64,000 bases of DNA from positions 744,001 to 808,000 of the forward strand of contig NZ_CP053439.1 in NCBI RefSeq assembly GCF_000769405.2, read 5' to 3'. The position numbers and the translations under genes are program-made. The stretch comes from Rhizobium brockwellii (lineage in GTDB: Bacteria; Pseudomonadota; Alphaproteobacteria; Rhizobiales; Rhizobiaceae). Below the pieces are notes generated by a model. It was not told the origin of the DNA and made no database searches. It saw nothing but the letters and a program-made list of their open reading frames with translations. Of the stretch, positions 1 through 8,729 are shown in pieces; positions within the stretch are counted from its first letter, which is position 1, and every line of letters begins with the position of its first letter.

Positions 1-5
1 CGTCG

Positions 6-26
6 TCCTCGGGCTTGACCCGAGGA
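6..26. repeat. Partial copy of the paired-hairpin intergenic repeat
   Basis: The perfect hairpin TCCTCGGG-CTTGA-CCCGAGGA is the first half of a repeat found in full at 5272-5372, 60356-60455 and 62042-62135. The second hairpin of the element is missing here. It is a Rhizobium-type intergenic element with no coding content of its own. Confidence 0.75.
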
Positions 27-133
27 TCCACGCTGGCCTCCATCGGCAGCGGCCTGGAGACACGGGCGGGAGCGGGGCGAGGGGGCATGCTGCGACATCT
101 GTGATTACAGCCGTCTGCCTTCATAGGAAGGCT

Positions 134-367
134 TCACGAGGCTGAGAATTTCACCATGACACCGCGCTGCCGAAAGTGGGCCTCCATCCGCTTCCTGCCA
201 GAACGGTTATTCTGCACGAGCCTGGCCGGGTCGAATACGGCCTCTTTCAAACCCGCTTGCGTCAACGCTGCCTTGAGGGCCGCGATATGTACGTCGATGT
301 CGGCGTTGTCCGCCTGGAGCGACTCATAAATGCGGTTTGTTGCATCTGCTACGGTCGGTTCGCTCAC
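134..367 (-). CDS. Small hypothetical protein, 77 aa
   Basis: I recognise no family. The frame opens with GTG (MSEPTVADATNRIYESL...) and encodes a charged, probably helical, soluble protein with a basic C-terminal third (around KRMEAHFRQRG). There is no signal peptide or membrane segment. It lies downstream of, and on the same strand as, the methyltransferase at 533-1165, separated by about 165 bases, so co-transcription is possible but not shown. Codon use is ordinary for the region. A real gene is likely because the frame is clean and the residue composition is protein-like, but the role is unknown. Confidence 0.55.
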   Translation of the reverse strand: MSEPTVADATNRIYESLQADNADIDVHIAALKAALTQAGLKEAVFDPARLVQNNRSGRKRMEAHFRQRGVMVKFSAS

Positions 368-532
368 GATTACACTCCTGTTGTCGTCTGGCTGGCCTGA
401 CCGTATTGGGGTGAAACCTGTTCACGTCAATGGGTGACAATGAATTGGAACATTTCGTCCACTTTCGAAGATGAACCACCAGAAGCCGCCTCCGTACGAG
501 AGCCGACCTCATCGTTGGCGAATGGCTCAGTG

Positions 533-1165
533 TTAGATCTTCAAAAATCGATAGGCGAAGCGATCGGTCTCTCCCTTGATCGACGGATCGAAGACCTTGA
601 TCGAGTGCGAATCGTCCTTGTTCGCGAGCAGGGTGCTTTCCGCGTCCAGGACGAAGCCGGCCGCCTCCACCTCCTCGCGAACGGAGGCTGGCTCAATCCG
701 ATGCAATGACTGGGCATCACCTGTGCCGGCTCCGGCGGCGGCGGCGTGATCGACGATGACGTAGAACCCGCCGGGCTTCAGCCGCTCGTAGACGGCTCGA
801 TTGAAGGCGGCCGCCGTCGCGCCCCTGGCCTGCATCAGGGCGGTGTGGAGATCGTGGTAGAACAGATGCAGCCACAGGACATCCGCTGTTTGCGTGACCT
901 CCGGCATCGCCACGAGGTCCGCCGAGACGGCTTCGACGTTCGCTCGGCCTGGCTCTTGCGCGAGCGTTCGCATTAGGCCGACCGGATCGTTCTTGAAGTG
1001 AGCGACTTCGGCCGGCACGAAGCTGAAGACCCGTCCTTCGGGTCGCACGATGTCGGAGAAGAGGCGCGTCCAGTCGCCGTCGCCTGGATAAACGTCGATG
1101 ACGTTGGAGCCCGCATCGATGCGTGCGAACCGGATCAATTCGGATAGCTTGGATTGGTCGTACAT
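533..1165 (-). CDS. Class I SAM-dependent methyltransferase-like protein
   Basis: A 210-residue protein with the Rossmann methyltransferase pattern. Motif I is degenerate: it reads VIDVYPGDGDW near residues 22-32, where the family usually has DLGxGxG. An acidic strand end (VFSFVPAE) follows, then a late LKPGGFYVIVDH segment around residues 130-140, typical of the post-motif III strand and linker. The family transfers a methyl group from S-adenosylmethionine to a small molecule or protein; the substrate cannot be told. The start has a good AAGGAGATC ribosome site. It is the distal member of the reverse-strand run that begins with the SDR at 3939, after a 107-base gap. Confidence 0.75.
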   Translation of the reverse strand: MYDQSKLSELIRFARIDAGSNVIDVYPGDGDWTRLFSDIVRPEGRVFSFVPAEVAHFKNDPVGLMRTLAQEPGRANVEAVSADLVAMPEVTQTADVLWLHLFYHDLHTALMQARGATAAAFNRAVYERLKPGGFYVIVDHAAAAGAGTGDAQSLHRIEPASVREEVEAAGFVLDAESTLLANKDDSHSIKVFDPSIKGETDRFAYRFLKI

Positions 1166-1272
1166 TGGGATCTCCTTTACGGTTGAGTATTCGACGAGCG
1201 CGCGGCGTGCGAGGCTCCGATCAATGGCTCATTCACCTTCGACGCCGGACCGAGGGCCGCAGTCGGCCAGCG

Positions 1273-1686
1273 CTACGCCGGCCCGGACGCGTCCATCTGC
1301 GCGGCGCGCGCCAGCGCTTGCGTGTCGACGTATTCCCGGATGTTGGTCAGTCTGCCGTCCCGGACCGTGATGGCGAAGACCCAGTCGTCCTCGAACGTCT
1401 TGTTCGTGGCTTTGATCTTTCCGTTCGCGAAGCCGACGACCAGGACCCGGTCTCCTTGCGCTACGAACTCCCGGGGTTGCGTGGACGTTTCTATCGACTT
1501 GGATGCCGTCTCGAGCAAATTCGCAAGTCCCGCGTGCCCCCGGTAGGTGCCGGCCAGCGGCCAATCCTTGCCCGGGATGATCCATTCGATGTCTTCGGCA
1601 ACCAGCGCCAGCAGAGCCTCCCTGTCACTGCTGCCGATCGCGGCGAAGAAGTCCTTCACGGTCTGGATGTTCTTTTCGGTGCTCAT
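1273..1686 (-). CDS. SnoaL-like / NTF2-fold protein
   Basis: A 137-residue protein of the SnoaL/ketosteroid-isomerase-like superfamily. The opening KNIQTVKDFFAAIGSSDRE..LL..VAEDIEW is the usual helix-helix-strand start of the alpha+beta barrel. The later F(A/V)ITVRDGRLTNIREYVDT strand is the typical C-terminal hairpin. Members bind small hydrophobic ligands; some are isomerases or hydrolases and others are catalytically silent. Two adjacent ATG codons are possible starts (1689 or 1686). GGAGAAAT stands just upstream and spacing favours the inner one. It sits between the methyltransferase and an NAD(P)-binding oxidoreductase in an SDR-rich cluster, so a small-molecule role is likely. Confidence 0.75.
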   Translation of the reverse strand: MSTEKNIQTVKDFFAAIGSSDREALLALVAEDIEWIIPGKDWPLAGTYRGHAGLANLLETASKSIETSTQPREFVAQGDRVLVVGFANGKIKATNKTFEDDWVFAITVRDGRLTNIREYVDTQALARAAQMDASGPA

Positions 1687-1770
1687 CATTATTTCTCCAT
1701 TTCGCTTGGATCGGATCGCGCTCGATCCGATCCGTGCAGCGTGGCGCTGCCGGTGGGCAGGTCGTCTTCA

Positions 1771-2370
1771 TCAGTCGAACTTGACCAGGTCCTTGAAGAT
1801 CAGATGACCCCAGCTCTTTCCGCGCGCCTGGACCAGCAGCCCGCCTTCCGAAAGCCCGCCAAGTTCGATCGGCGCGAAACCGAGATTTTTCGCCAGCGCA
1901 CCAATCTCCGCTGCGGCAGCGTCATCGTCGCTCGCCAGGAACACGACTCTCCTGCCACCCTTTACGGCGGGATCCTGGTCAAGGCTGGCAGCGATCAAAT
2001 GGTTGAAGCCCTTGACCAGTTTCGCACCGGAAAACGCCTGTGCGATGAACCTGGAAGACGGCTGTCCTTCCAGTTCCTCCGGGGGCACGCCGTAGGCATT
2101 GGTCACATCGACGATTGTCTTCCCCTGCCAGGTGGGAAGCGTCTTCGCGACCTCCGGGTGCGACTCGAAACGCACAGCCAAAAAGATGATGTCCGCCTTG
2201 ACGGCTTCCGCCAGTCTCTTGGGAATGATCGTGGGTCCGATCGCAGCTGCGGCGGATGCGAAGCTTTCCGGGTCGCGCGTGGTTGCAACGGAAACTTCGA
2301 TGCTGTTTCTGGCAAAGGCCTTAGCGATAGCCTGGCCGATATTGCCGAATCCTATAATTGAATAGCTCAT
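1771..2370 (-). CDS. NAD(P)-binding oxidoreductase (F420-dependent NADP reductase-like)
   Basis: A 199-residue Rossmann protein. It starts MSYSIIGFGNIGQAIAKAF, carrying the GxGxxG dinucleotide-binding loop, and continues through DIIFLAVRFES to GKTIVDVTNAYG, as in the NADPH:F420 oxidoreductase-like (F420_oxidored) family. In proteobacteria, which lack F420, such proteins are usually NADPH-dependent reductases of unknown substrate. An upstream in-frame ATG at 2424 would run into the neighbouring SDR; GGAGAAG seven bases before 2370 supports the inner start. It follows the SDR at 2402-3154 by 31 bases, so the two are probably in one operon. Confidence 0.8.
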   Translation of the reverse strand: MSYSIIGFGNIGQAIAKAFARNSIEVSVATTRDPESFASAAAAIGPTIIPKRLAEAVKADIIFLAVRFESHPEVAKTLPTWQGKTIVDVTNAYGVPPEELEGQPSSRFIAQAFSGAKLVKGFNHLIAASLDQDPAVKGGRRVVFLASDDDAAAAEIGALAKNLGFAPIELGGLSEGGLLVQARGKSWGHLIFKDLVKFD

Positions 2371-2401
2371 AATGCTTCTCCGATCCTGTGTTGACGCTGG
2401 G

Positions 2402-3154
2402 TCAGACCTGCGCCCAACCACCATCTACGGCGAGATCGATACCGGTGATGTAGGAGCTTTCATCGGAGGCGAGGAACGTGAGCGCAGCCGCGATTTCCTC
2501 TGGCTTGCCCCTGCGACCCATTGGGATCTGTGCAGCAAACTGGGCGACCGCCTCCTCGGCTTGCTCAGCGGTGAGGCCGGTCGTTGTCGCCAAGGCGGGA
2601 GTCTCGATCGCGCCGGGGCTCATCGTATTGACGCGGATATTGCGGTCCTTCAGCTCTTGGGTCCAAGACCGCGAGAAGCTGCGAACAGCAGCCTTGCTTG
2701 CTGCGTAGGCGCTGAACGCTGGCAGCCCCATCACATTCGAGACCGAAGAGTTCAGAATGATCGATCCGCCGTCTTTGAGGATGGGAAGGGCCTTCTGCAC
2801 CGTAAAGAACAGACCCTTCACGTTCACATCGAAGGTCTGGTCAAAATGGGCCTCAGTCGCTGCCGCGAGCGGCGCGACCGTACCTGCGCCGGCGTTTGCG
2901 AAGAGAATGTCGATGTGACCATGTTTCTCCTTCACGGTGGCGTAGAGCCGGTCCAGATCTTCCAAGCGCGAGACGTCGCCCACGACTGTTGTCACGTTTT
3001 TCCCGATAAGGGCCGCGGCCTCTTGTAGGGCTTTCTCGCGTCGCCCAATGATCACGACCTGCGCACCTTCCTCCACGAAGCGCTTGGCGGTGGCCAATCC
3101 GATCCCGCTGCTTCCGCCCGTGATGACTGCTACTTTGCCTTCAAGTTTTTTCAT
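2402..3154 (-). CDS. Short-chain dehydrogenase/reductase (SDR), 250 aa
   Basis: A classical SDR. It has the TGGSSGIG cofactor loop near residues 12-19, NAG at about 90, the catalytic serine in ILNSSVS, and YAASK (Tyr-x3-Lys), with a C-terminal YITGIDLAVDGGW. A basic residue after the glycine motif (GRR near residue 37) suggests preference for NADP(H). The family oxidises or reduces a hydroxyl or carbonyl group; the substrate is unknown. AAGGAT precedes the start. It shares a strand with a second SDR 50 bases upstream, with which it has clear sequence similarity, so the pair probably arose by duplication. Confidence 0.9.
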   Translation of the reverse strand: MKKLEGKVAVITGGSSGIGLATAKRFVEEGAQVVIIGRREKALQEAAALIGKNVTTVVGDVSRLEDLDRLYATVKEKHGHIDILFANAGAGTVAPLAAATEAHFDQTFDVNVKGLFFTVQKALPILKDGGSIILNSSVSNVMGLPAFSAYAASKAAVRSFSRSWTQELKDRNIRVNTMSPGAIETPALATTTGLTAEQAEEAVAQFAAQIPMGRRGKPEEIAAALTFLASDESSYITGIDLAVDGGWAQV

Positions 3155-3204
3155 GATGTTCTATCCTTCGTTGTGTTCCTCGGACGCGGGATCGCGCCGG
3201 GGGG

Positions 3205-3939
3205 TCAGAGTTGCGCCAGGCCGCCGTCGACGGCGACCTCGCTGGCGGTCATGAAGCTGCTGTCCGACGACGCGAGAAAGGCGGCCACCGCCCCGATCTC
3301 CGCGGGATCGGCCATACGCTGGAGTGGAGTCATCGCGCCGTAGGCCTTCTGGCCTTCCTCACCCAGCGCCTCCTTCGCAAGTTCGGTCGCCGTCGCCCCG
3401 GGTGACAGCACGTTGACCCGGATGCCGGTGCCCTTCAGGTCCTCTGCCCAGGTCCGCGCGAGATTGCGCACTGCTGCCTTGCTCGCGCTGTAGGCAGTGA
3501 ATCCCGGGGCTCCCGTGGTGCCGGCGCTCGATCCGGTCAGGATGATCGAACCGCCTGAGCGCATCAGCGGCAGCGCCTTCTGGACCGTGAAGATCGTGCC
3601 CTTCACATTGGTGTCGAAGGTCTCGTCGATGTGCTCGGCGGTGATTTTGCCGAGCGGAAGCGGGCTTCCTGCCCCGGCATTGGCAAAGACGATGTCGAGC
3701 GTTCCGCGCTCTGCCTTCACCGCGGCGTAGAGACGATCAAGGTCGGCCTCATCCGAGACCGAGCCCTTCACCGCCCGCGCGTTGGGCCCGAGCTCCGCCA
3801 CAGCGGCGTCAAGCGCCTCCTGCCGGCGGCCGAAGATGAAGACGAAGGCGCCCTCGTCGATGAAGCGCTTGGCTGCGGCGCGGCCGATGCCGGTAGCGCC
3901 GCCGGTGATCACGGCGGTCTTTCCATTCAGTCTGTTCAT
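3205..3939 (-). CDS. Short-chain dehydrogenase/reductase (SDR), 244 aa
   Basis: A classical SDR with TGGATGIG, NAGAG, SSAG (serine) and YSASK, ending FMTASEVAVDGG. It resembles its downstream neighbour (2402-3154) throughout. The frame is open back to 4041, but the homologous start is MNRLNGKTAVITG; GAAGGAT lies seven bases before the ATG at 3939. It is the first gene of the reverse-strand run and is transcribed away from the LysR gene at 4168. That arrangement suggests LysR control of the cluster. Confidence 0.9.
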   Translation of the reverse strand: MNRLNGKTAVITGGATGIGRAAAKRFIDEGAFVFIFGRRQEALDAAVAELGPNARAVKGSVSDEADLDRLYAAVKAERGTLDIVFANAGAGSPLPLGKITAEHIDETFDTNVKGTIFTVQKALPLMRSGGSIILTGSSAGTTGAPGFTAYSASKAAVRNLARTWAEDLKGTGIRVNVLSPGATATELAKEALGEEGQKAYGAMTPLQRMADPAEIGAVAAFLASSDSSFMTASEVAVDGGLAQL

Positions 3940-4167
3940 GTCATGCATCCTTCGTTTTGCCGTCACGCGTTTTCGGCTGTACGGGGAAGTCCCCCGAGAG
4001 CCCCGATATGGGTTCGCCAAAGTCGGGCGGTGAGTGCGCAATCACGCACATGGGTGGTGCAAAAACGATCCATCCGGATGATTAAGTGCCGCAACGCTCG
4101 CGCACATTGCGGCTCAGTGTGCTAGAACGGGCTTCGGAAGCCGCACCCCGCGGCGCGGGAATGCACC

Positions 4168-5064
4168 ATGATCGACTGGGACGACGTTCGCTACTTTCTT
4201 GCCGCCGCGCGCGGAGGCTCATTGCGGGCTGCCGCCAAGCGCCTCGGGGTGAACCACGCGACGGTGCTGCGACGCATCGCCCAGCTCGAGGAACGCCTCG
4301 GGGCGCAGATGTTCGAAAAGCTGCCTTCGGGCTACCGCTTGACGGCTGCGGGCGAGGAGGTCCTCCAGCTCGCGGAGCAGATGGAAGCCTCGTCGCACCA
4401 GCTGGAGACGCGCGTCTTCGGCCGCGACCAGAGCGTGCGCGGTCTTTTGCGGGTGACGTTGGCACCGACCCTTGCGACACACCTGCTGATGCCGGACTTC
4501 GCCGATTTCGCGCGTCTGCATCCTGATATCGAGATGGAAATCGTGTCGTCCGGCGAGCTGGCGAATCTGACCAACCGAGAGGCCGATGTGGCGATCCGCG
4601 TCGTCTATGACCGCAAGACCCTGCCGCTCAATCTTCACGGCCTGAAGGGATCGGATATATTCGGCGGTATCTACATGTCCCGCGATCTGCTGGCAGCGTG
4701 GCGTGCGGGCGCGCCGGATCCCATCCGGTGGATCGTCATAAGCATGCATGGCATCCCGGACTGGGTGCGCGACGGCGAGGTTCGCACCACGGGGGTTCCG
4801 TTCAGGACCACGGACGGCGAGGCGCAGATCGTTGCTGTACGGCAAGGGCTCGGGATCACCACGCTGCCGTGCTTCGTCGGAGATGCCGATCCCCACCTGG
4901 TGAGGGTGCCGGGCACCGACCTGCACATGTACGGAACGCTCTGGCTTCTCACACAGGGGGAGACACGCAAGACGAAGCGCGTCCGGCTCTTCACGGAGTT
5001 CGTATCCGGCAGGCTCGCCGCCTACGCTCCGCTTCTCACGGGGCTGTCCATATCGCGCGACTGA
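4168..5064 (+). CDS. LysR-family transcriptional regulator
   Basis: A 298-residue LTTR. The N-terminal winged helix-turn-helix is clear (YFLAAARGGSLRAAAKRLGVNHATVLRRI..LEERLG..MFEK near residues 8-53). The substrate-binding domain follows from about residue 90 and closes with GLGITTLPCFVGD. It is divergent from the two-SDR/oxidoreductase run, so the usual inference is autorepression plus effector-dependent control of that run. A perfect palindrome CATCCGGATG (4071-4080) lies in the shared promoter region and could be part of the operator. Confidence 0.9.
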   Translation: MIDWDDVRYFLAAARGGSLRAAAKRLGVNHATVLRRIAQLEERLGAQMFEKLPSGYRLTAAGEEVLQLAEQMEASSHQLETRVFGRDQSVRGLLRVTLAPTLATHLLMPDFADFARLHPDIEMEIVSSGELANLTNREADVAIRVVYDRKTLPLNLHGLKGSDIFGGIYMSRDLLAAWRAGAPDPIRWIVISMHGIPDWVRDGEVRTTGVPFRTTDGEAQIVAVRQGLGITTLPCFVGDADPHLVRVPGTDLHMYGTLWLLTQGETRKTKRVRLFTEFVSGRLAAYAPLLTGLSISRD

Positions 5065-5271
5065 CGCCCGGCAGGTCGCCGGCGACGCTTGCCGTCATCC
5101 GGCCGGAAGCCGCGCTGGGATTTTCATCCGGCGCGTCGCGAGATCAAGCCGGAACGTAGATCAACCTGATCACATCCTCGCCAATCCGGTCATGAGCCAT
5201 CAGGCGGAGCGGCGGCCGAGGTCCGGCGAAATACGGCCGTCCGCCATCGCTGCCCTTGCCGCAGAGCTCAA

Positions 5272-5372
5272 CCCACCCTCCGTCTTCCTCGGGCTTGACC
5301 CGAGGATCCACGCCGGCCTCCATCAGCCTGGCATGGATCCCAGGCTCAAGGCCTGGGATCACGGAGATTGGG
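5272..5372. repeat. Full copy of the paired-hairpin intergenic repeat
   Basis: It contains two hairpins: TCCTCGGG/CCCGAGGA at 5286-5306 and ATCCCAGGC/GCCTGGGAT at 5337-5359. The same architecture recurs at 60356-60455 and 62042-62135, with partial copies at 6-26 and 24004-24037. Short open frames here reading MIPGLEPGIHA are by-products of the repeat. The rest of the 460-base gap between 5065 and 5524 shows no gene. Confidence 0.85.
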
Positions 5373-5524
5373 GATGCGTTTTCGCCAAACTCCCAGCGGA
5401 TCGAGCCGATACCCGGCGTGGGAGCAATAGCGGAGTTTGGTCGACGTCGGATGGTCCCTTTTCGTTGCCGCTCTATGGGAGTATTTTGCTCTCAAACTGT
5501 CTCAGCTTAACGGTGGAGAGTGCA

Positions 5525-7099
5525 GTGTTTGTGGACGGCAGCCGCAAGTTCCTGCTCTTTTTGGCCGTAGCATCGTGTCAGGTGACGTTCGCGCCACGAT
5601 TGGGTGCGGCAGACGACACCGTTACGATCGACAGCGGAATGCTGAAGGGTGAGAGATCAGGCACGGTCATCAGCTTCAAAGGCATACCCTATGCGGCGCC
5701 GCCGGTCGGTGATCTGAGATGGCGTAATCCCAGACCGATGAAGCCATGGAGCGGGACCAGGGATGCCCGCAATTTCGGTCCGTCCTGCATGCAGACGGAC
5801 GACCTGCCGAAGTCAGAGGATTGTTTGACCCTCAATGTCTGGACACCCGTCAAGCGTGCCCGGACGCCGCTGCCGGTGATGGTTTGGATTTACGGCGGCG
5901 CTCTTGCCCATGGAAACACCCCTCAGTATCCCGGTGGCCAGCTGGCTGCCCGGAAAGTTGTGTTCGTCAGCATGAACTACCGCATGGGCCGGCTGGGTTA
6001 TTTTGCCCATCCTGCACTTATGAAGGAAGCCCCTGACGAGCCCGTCGGCAACTATGGTTACATGGACCAGCTTGCAGCCTTGAAATGGGTCCAGCAAAAT
6101 ATCGAAGCCTTCGGCGGCGATCCGAAGAAAGTGACGATCTTCGGAGAGTCGGCAGGTGGCGGCTCGGTGATGGCGCACATGATATCGCCGTTGTCACGGG
6201 GGCTTTTCCGGGGCGCCATTCTACAGTCACCGGGTCTGCCTACCGCGCGTGCTGAGAGCACGCCTTTGTCTCCTTTAAAAGCAGCAGAGAAAACCGCGTT
6301 GGACTATGCGGCTTCTCTGGGAATCAACGGCAGCGATGCCGACGCTCTCACCGCCCTTCGGGCGCTGCCTGCGGAAAAGCTGACCGAAGGTGCATCGGCA
6401 CAAGAGGTGCTGGCGGGAATGTCGACAGGCAAGCCCGTCATCGGCATCTCAGGCGCGATGATCGACGGACGGTTTTTGCTCGAAACGCCGGAAGCGGCTT
6501 TTGCGGCAGGCCGTCAAGCGCCGGTTCCCGTCATCGTCGGGGCAAATGATCGTGATCTCGGTCTTGGTCAGGCCGCGACGAAAGACGATCTCTTCGCACT
6601 ATTCGGGAAGCATGCGGGCGAAGCCCGCACCCTTTACGATCCGACCGGCCAACAGACGCTCGCTGAGCTCAAGCAGCAGGTTCTGGCCGACAAGACGCTT
6701 GTCGAACCATCTCGCCACCTCGCTGACGAGATGATCCGCGCTGGTCAGCCGACGTGGTGGTATCGTTTCTCCTATGTCGCCGAGGCTCTCCGCAACGATC
6801 CGGCATGGAAAGGCACTCTGCACGGCTTCGAAATTCCATATACGCTCAACATTCCAAACGCACTTGTCAAAGATAAGGTGACACCTGCCGATTGGGCCAT
6901 GGCCACATTGGCGAGTGACTACTGGGTCGAATTTGCAACGAAGGGTGACCCCAATGGCGGCTCCCGGCCAAAATGGCCTCACCACGACCCATCCGTCCAC
7001 AGGGTCATCGACTTCACCAATCACGGCGTGACGTTCGGAGCAGATCCGCTGAAGCCGAGGCTCGACCTCTGGCAAAGCTATTGGCAGGAAAAGAAGTGA
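5525..7099 (+). CDS. Exported type-B carboxylesterase
   Basis: A 524-residue carboxylesterase/lipase of the cholinesterase-like family. Landmarks are the oxyanion segment VMVWIYGGAL, the nucleophile elbow GESAGG (Ser209) and the catalytic histidine in HGFEIPY (His433). The acidic residue is probably in GANDRDLG. The family hydrolyses carboxylic esters of varied substrates. The start is a GTG at 5525 preceded by GGAGAG. It gives a signal sequence (KFLLFLAVASC) whose Val-Ala-Ser-Cys could be a lipobox, so the enzyme may be a lipoprotein rather than simply periplasmic. Upstream starts would include the repeat element and are unlikely. No operon partner is seen. Confidence 0.88.
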   Translation: MFVDGSRKFLLFLAVASCQVTFAPRLGAADDTVTIDSGMLKGERSGTVISFKGIPYAAPPVGDLRWRNPRPMKPWSGTRDARNFGPSCMQTDDLPKSEDCLTLNVWTPVKRARTPLPVMVWIYGGALAHGNTPQYPGGQLAARKVVFVSMNYRMGRLGYFAHPALMKEAPDEPVGNYGYMDQLAALKWVQQNIEAFGGDPKKVTIFGESAGGGSVMAHMISPLSRGLFRGAILQSPGLPTARAESTPLSPLKAAEKTALDYAASLGINGSDADALTALRALPAEKLTEGASAQEVLAGMSTGKPVIGISGAMIDGRFLLETPEAAFAAGRQAPVPVIVGANDRDLGLGQAATKDDLFALFGKHAGEARTLYDPTGQQTLAELKQQVLADKTLVEPSRHLADEMIRAGQPTWWYRFSYVAEALRNDPAWKGTLHGFEIPYTLNIPNALVKDKVTPADWAMATLASDYWVEFATKGDPNGGSRPKWPHHDPSVHRVIDFTNHGVTFGADPLKPRLDLWQSYWQEKK

Positions 7100-7443
7100 C
7101 GGGTCGGTGCCTGTCGCTTAGCCCCGCCATCCGTAGGGCTCCAGTCCCGGCCGCAACAGACAGGCGCGCGTTCTCCACGTCCTCATGCTTTCAGCACTGA
7201 AAAGAACAGTAATCGCGGCTTGGTCGTGGTCGTCAGGCTCTGATAGGCCTGACGCTCATCCGGGTGGGCGCTCGCATGGTCTTCCATCCATGCGACCTCA
7301 AGCCCTAGTCAAGCAAACCACGGCTGACCAATTCGGTCTCGCATGTCCTCACGAGCGAGCCGGCCCGGACCCGCTACGACGTCGACTGAGAAGACCTTGG
7401 CGCTGTGGCGTTTCATCTAAGGGCGGTGATGGCTGGATGGGTT
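7100..7443. other. Gene-free stretch with one hairpin
   Basis: No convincing gene. The inverted repeat CGTCAGG...CCTGACG (7231-7254) is the only structure I see. It could end transcription of the carboxylesterase gene, though no T-run follows. Confidence 0.4.
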
Positions 7444-7917
7444 TTACCGATCGTAAAGCGCCAACTCCTCCGCGGTTGGCGGCTCGAACAGCTTCGACCA
7501 CCGAAGCAGGTCCGCCCGCGAGATGTCGAACGTGCCGACTGGAAGCGCGGCGTTTCGCCGGGAGACCCGGTCCCAAAGCGCATCGAAGGGAACGTCGAGG
7601 AAGCAGAGGACGACGCGGGCACCCGCTGCGCGAGCTTCCTCCCGGCAGGTGTCGCGTTCTGCCCGTGACCACACGCCCCAATCCACGACAACGTTACACC
7701 GAAGCCTGATGGCACGCAGAGCGATCTGCCATTGCAGGCTCTCGACTCTGCCTCGGCACGGACCAGTTTCGGCTTCCGGAGTAGAGATGCCGGGGTAAAG
7801 CTTGTGCATCCAGTCGTCTCCGGTCAGACGGAGGGCAGATGCTTCATGTTCGATGATCTTGGCAAGCGACGTCTTCCCCGAACCGGGAAGACCGCAAGTG
7901 AGGTAGAGCGTTGGCAT
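7444..7917 (-). CDS. P-loop kinase / zeta-toxin-like ATPase
   Basis: A 157-residue AAA_33-type P-loop protein with Walker A GLPGSGKTS (residues 9-17), a GDDW motif at 33-36, a central VVDWGVWSRAERD segment, and an arginine-rich lid (WDRVSRRNAA). The family phosphorylates small molecules or nucleotides. Small versions such as this resemble the kinase fold of zeta toxins, but no antitoxin gene is adjacent. Its first ~43 codons and promoter region are duplicated at 11723-12028, where the gene is truncated. The start is well supported because the same ATG is kept in both copies. Confidence 0.75.
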   Translation of the reverse strand: MPTLYLTCGLPGSGKTSLAKIIEHEASALRLTGDDWMHKLYPGISTPEAETGPCRGRVESLQWQIALRAIRLRCNVVVDWGVWSRAERDTCREEARAAGARVVLCFLDVPFDALWDRVSRRNAALPVGTFDISRADLLRWSKLFEPPTAEELALYDR

Positions 7918-8092
7918 TGGAAAATCTCTGATTTTGGCTTGGCAAGTGGAAGTGGCCCCGCGGTGTCGTGCAGGACTGCGCTTCGCTCAAGGCCGCAAGG
8001 CGCGGCCAATCAGAGGTGTGTTGCCATGGTCTGTATTGTAGGAGCGCTCTGCTTGGGGGTCAAGACGGCGCGCACGGGGGAGCTCACAGGTG
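7787..8092. repeat. 306 bp direct repeat, copy A
   Basis: It aligns without gaps to 11723-12028 at a constant offset of 3936. By hand I count about 15 mismatches (roughly 95% identity), including an unbroken identical block of about 118 bases over the kinase start and its upstream region. The copies are in the same orientation and flank the DUF305-to-anti-sigma block. Copy A carries the intact kinase gene. Confidence 0.9.
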
Positions 8093-8188
8093 TGCGGCTC
8101 TTGAGATCGCACTCGGTCTGCTCGCCTTCGCTCTTGTCGCGTCCTTCGGACTCGAAGACCCGACGGCACAAAAAAAGACGCTCTCTTC

Positions 8189-8216
8189 GGGAATAGACAC
8201 CGCCCTCAGGTGTCTA
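8189..8216 (+). promoter_or_regulatory. Candidate ECF-type promoter with internal inverted repeat
   Basis: GGGAATA (8189-8195) and GTCTA (8212-8216), separated by 16 bases, have the layout of an ECF -35/-10 pair. The spacer carries GACACC...GGTGTC (8196-8214). It sits 30 bases before the DUF305 gene, upstream of a cluster that encodes its own ECF sigma factor, so autogenous control is a reasonable inference. The match to any specific ECF group is not established. Confidence 0.4.
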
Positions 8217-8245
8217 CCCCGGATATAACAAGAAGGAAGACGTCG

Positions 8246-8713
8246 ATGAACATCTGGTCCCACCGAAAGTCGACGGTCCTTGCGGCCGCGATCCTGGCCA
8301 CAGCCGGAACATGTGCGGCATTCGCGCATGACCCGGTGCAGCACACACATCCGGCCAAGGCCGACTCTACAGAGGCTGCCTTTCTCGCCGAGAACAATAC
8401 GGCCATGGACAAGATGATGGCGGACATGGAGGTCAAGCCGACCGGCGATGTCGATCGTGATTTCGTGGCGATGATGACGCCTCATCACCAGGGCGCGATC
8501 GATATGGCACTCGCCGTCCTGAAATACGGCAAGAACGAACAGCTTAAGCGTATCGCGCAAGAGATCATCGTGGATCAGCAGCAGGAGATTGCGGCAATGA
8601 AGCTTGCGATCGGCGATCCGCTTCCCCCATCCGACGCCGCCCCGACACAGGTCGCACCGGAGATTACCCCCGCCGAATCCATGCAGGGCATGGATCCAAA
8701 CATGAAGATGTAA
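8246..8713 (+). CDS. DUF305-family periplasmic protein
   Basis: A 155-residue exported protein with a signal peptide (MNIWSHRKSTVLAAAILATA..., cleavage probably after AAFA). A His-rich mature start (HDPVQHTH) leads into the DUF305 core. The hallmark MMTPHHQGAIDMA lies near residues 81-93 and QQQEIAAMK follows. DUF305 proteins such as CopM are ferritin-like helical bundles that bind metals, often copper. A Met-rich tail (MQGMDPNMKM) fits copper binding. AAGGAAG supports the ATG at 8246. It begins an apparent operon with the beta-propeller protein 16 bases downstream, then the ECF sigma and anti-sigma genes. Confidence 0.88.
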   Translation: MNIWSHRKSTVLAAAILATAGTCAAFAHDPVQHTHPAKADSTEAAFLAENNTAMDKMMADMEVKPTGDVDRDFVAMMTPHHQGAIDMALAVLKYGKNEQLKRIAQEIIVDQQQEIAAMKLAIGDPLPPSDAAPTQVAPEITPAESMQGMDPNMKM

Positions 8714-8729
8714 TCCAAAGGTCTTCCAA

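Noticed and set aside
434..709. 91-codon forward frame
   Set aside because: It overlaps the methyltransferase gene on the other strand and has no family or ribosome site.
5144..5362. Reverse frame reading MIPGLEPGIHARL...
   Set aside because: The peptide is produced by the paired-hairpin repeat, which recurs elsewhere with the same translation.
7444..7917. Toxin of a toxin-antitoxin pair
   Set aside because: The P-loop fold resembles zeta toxins but no antitoxin gene is adjacent and the protein is short.
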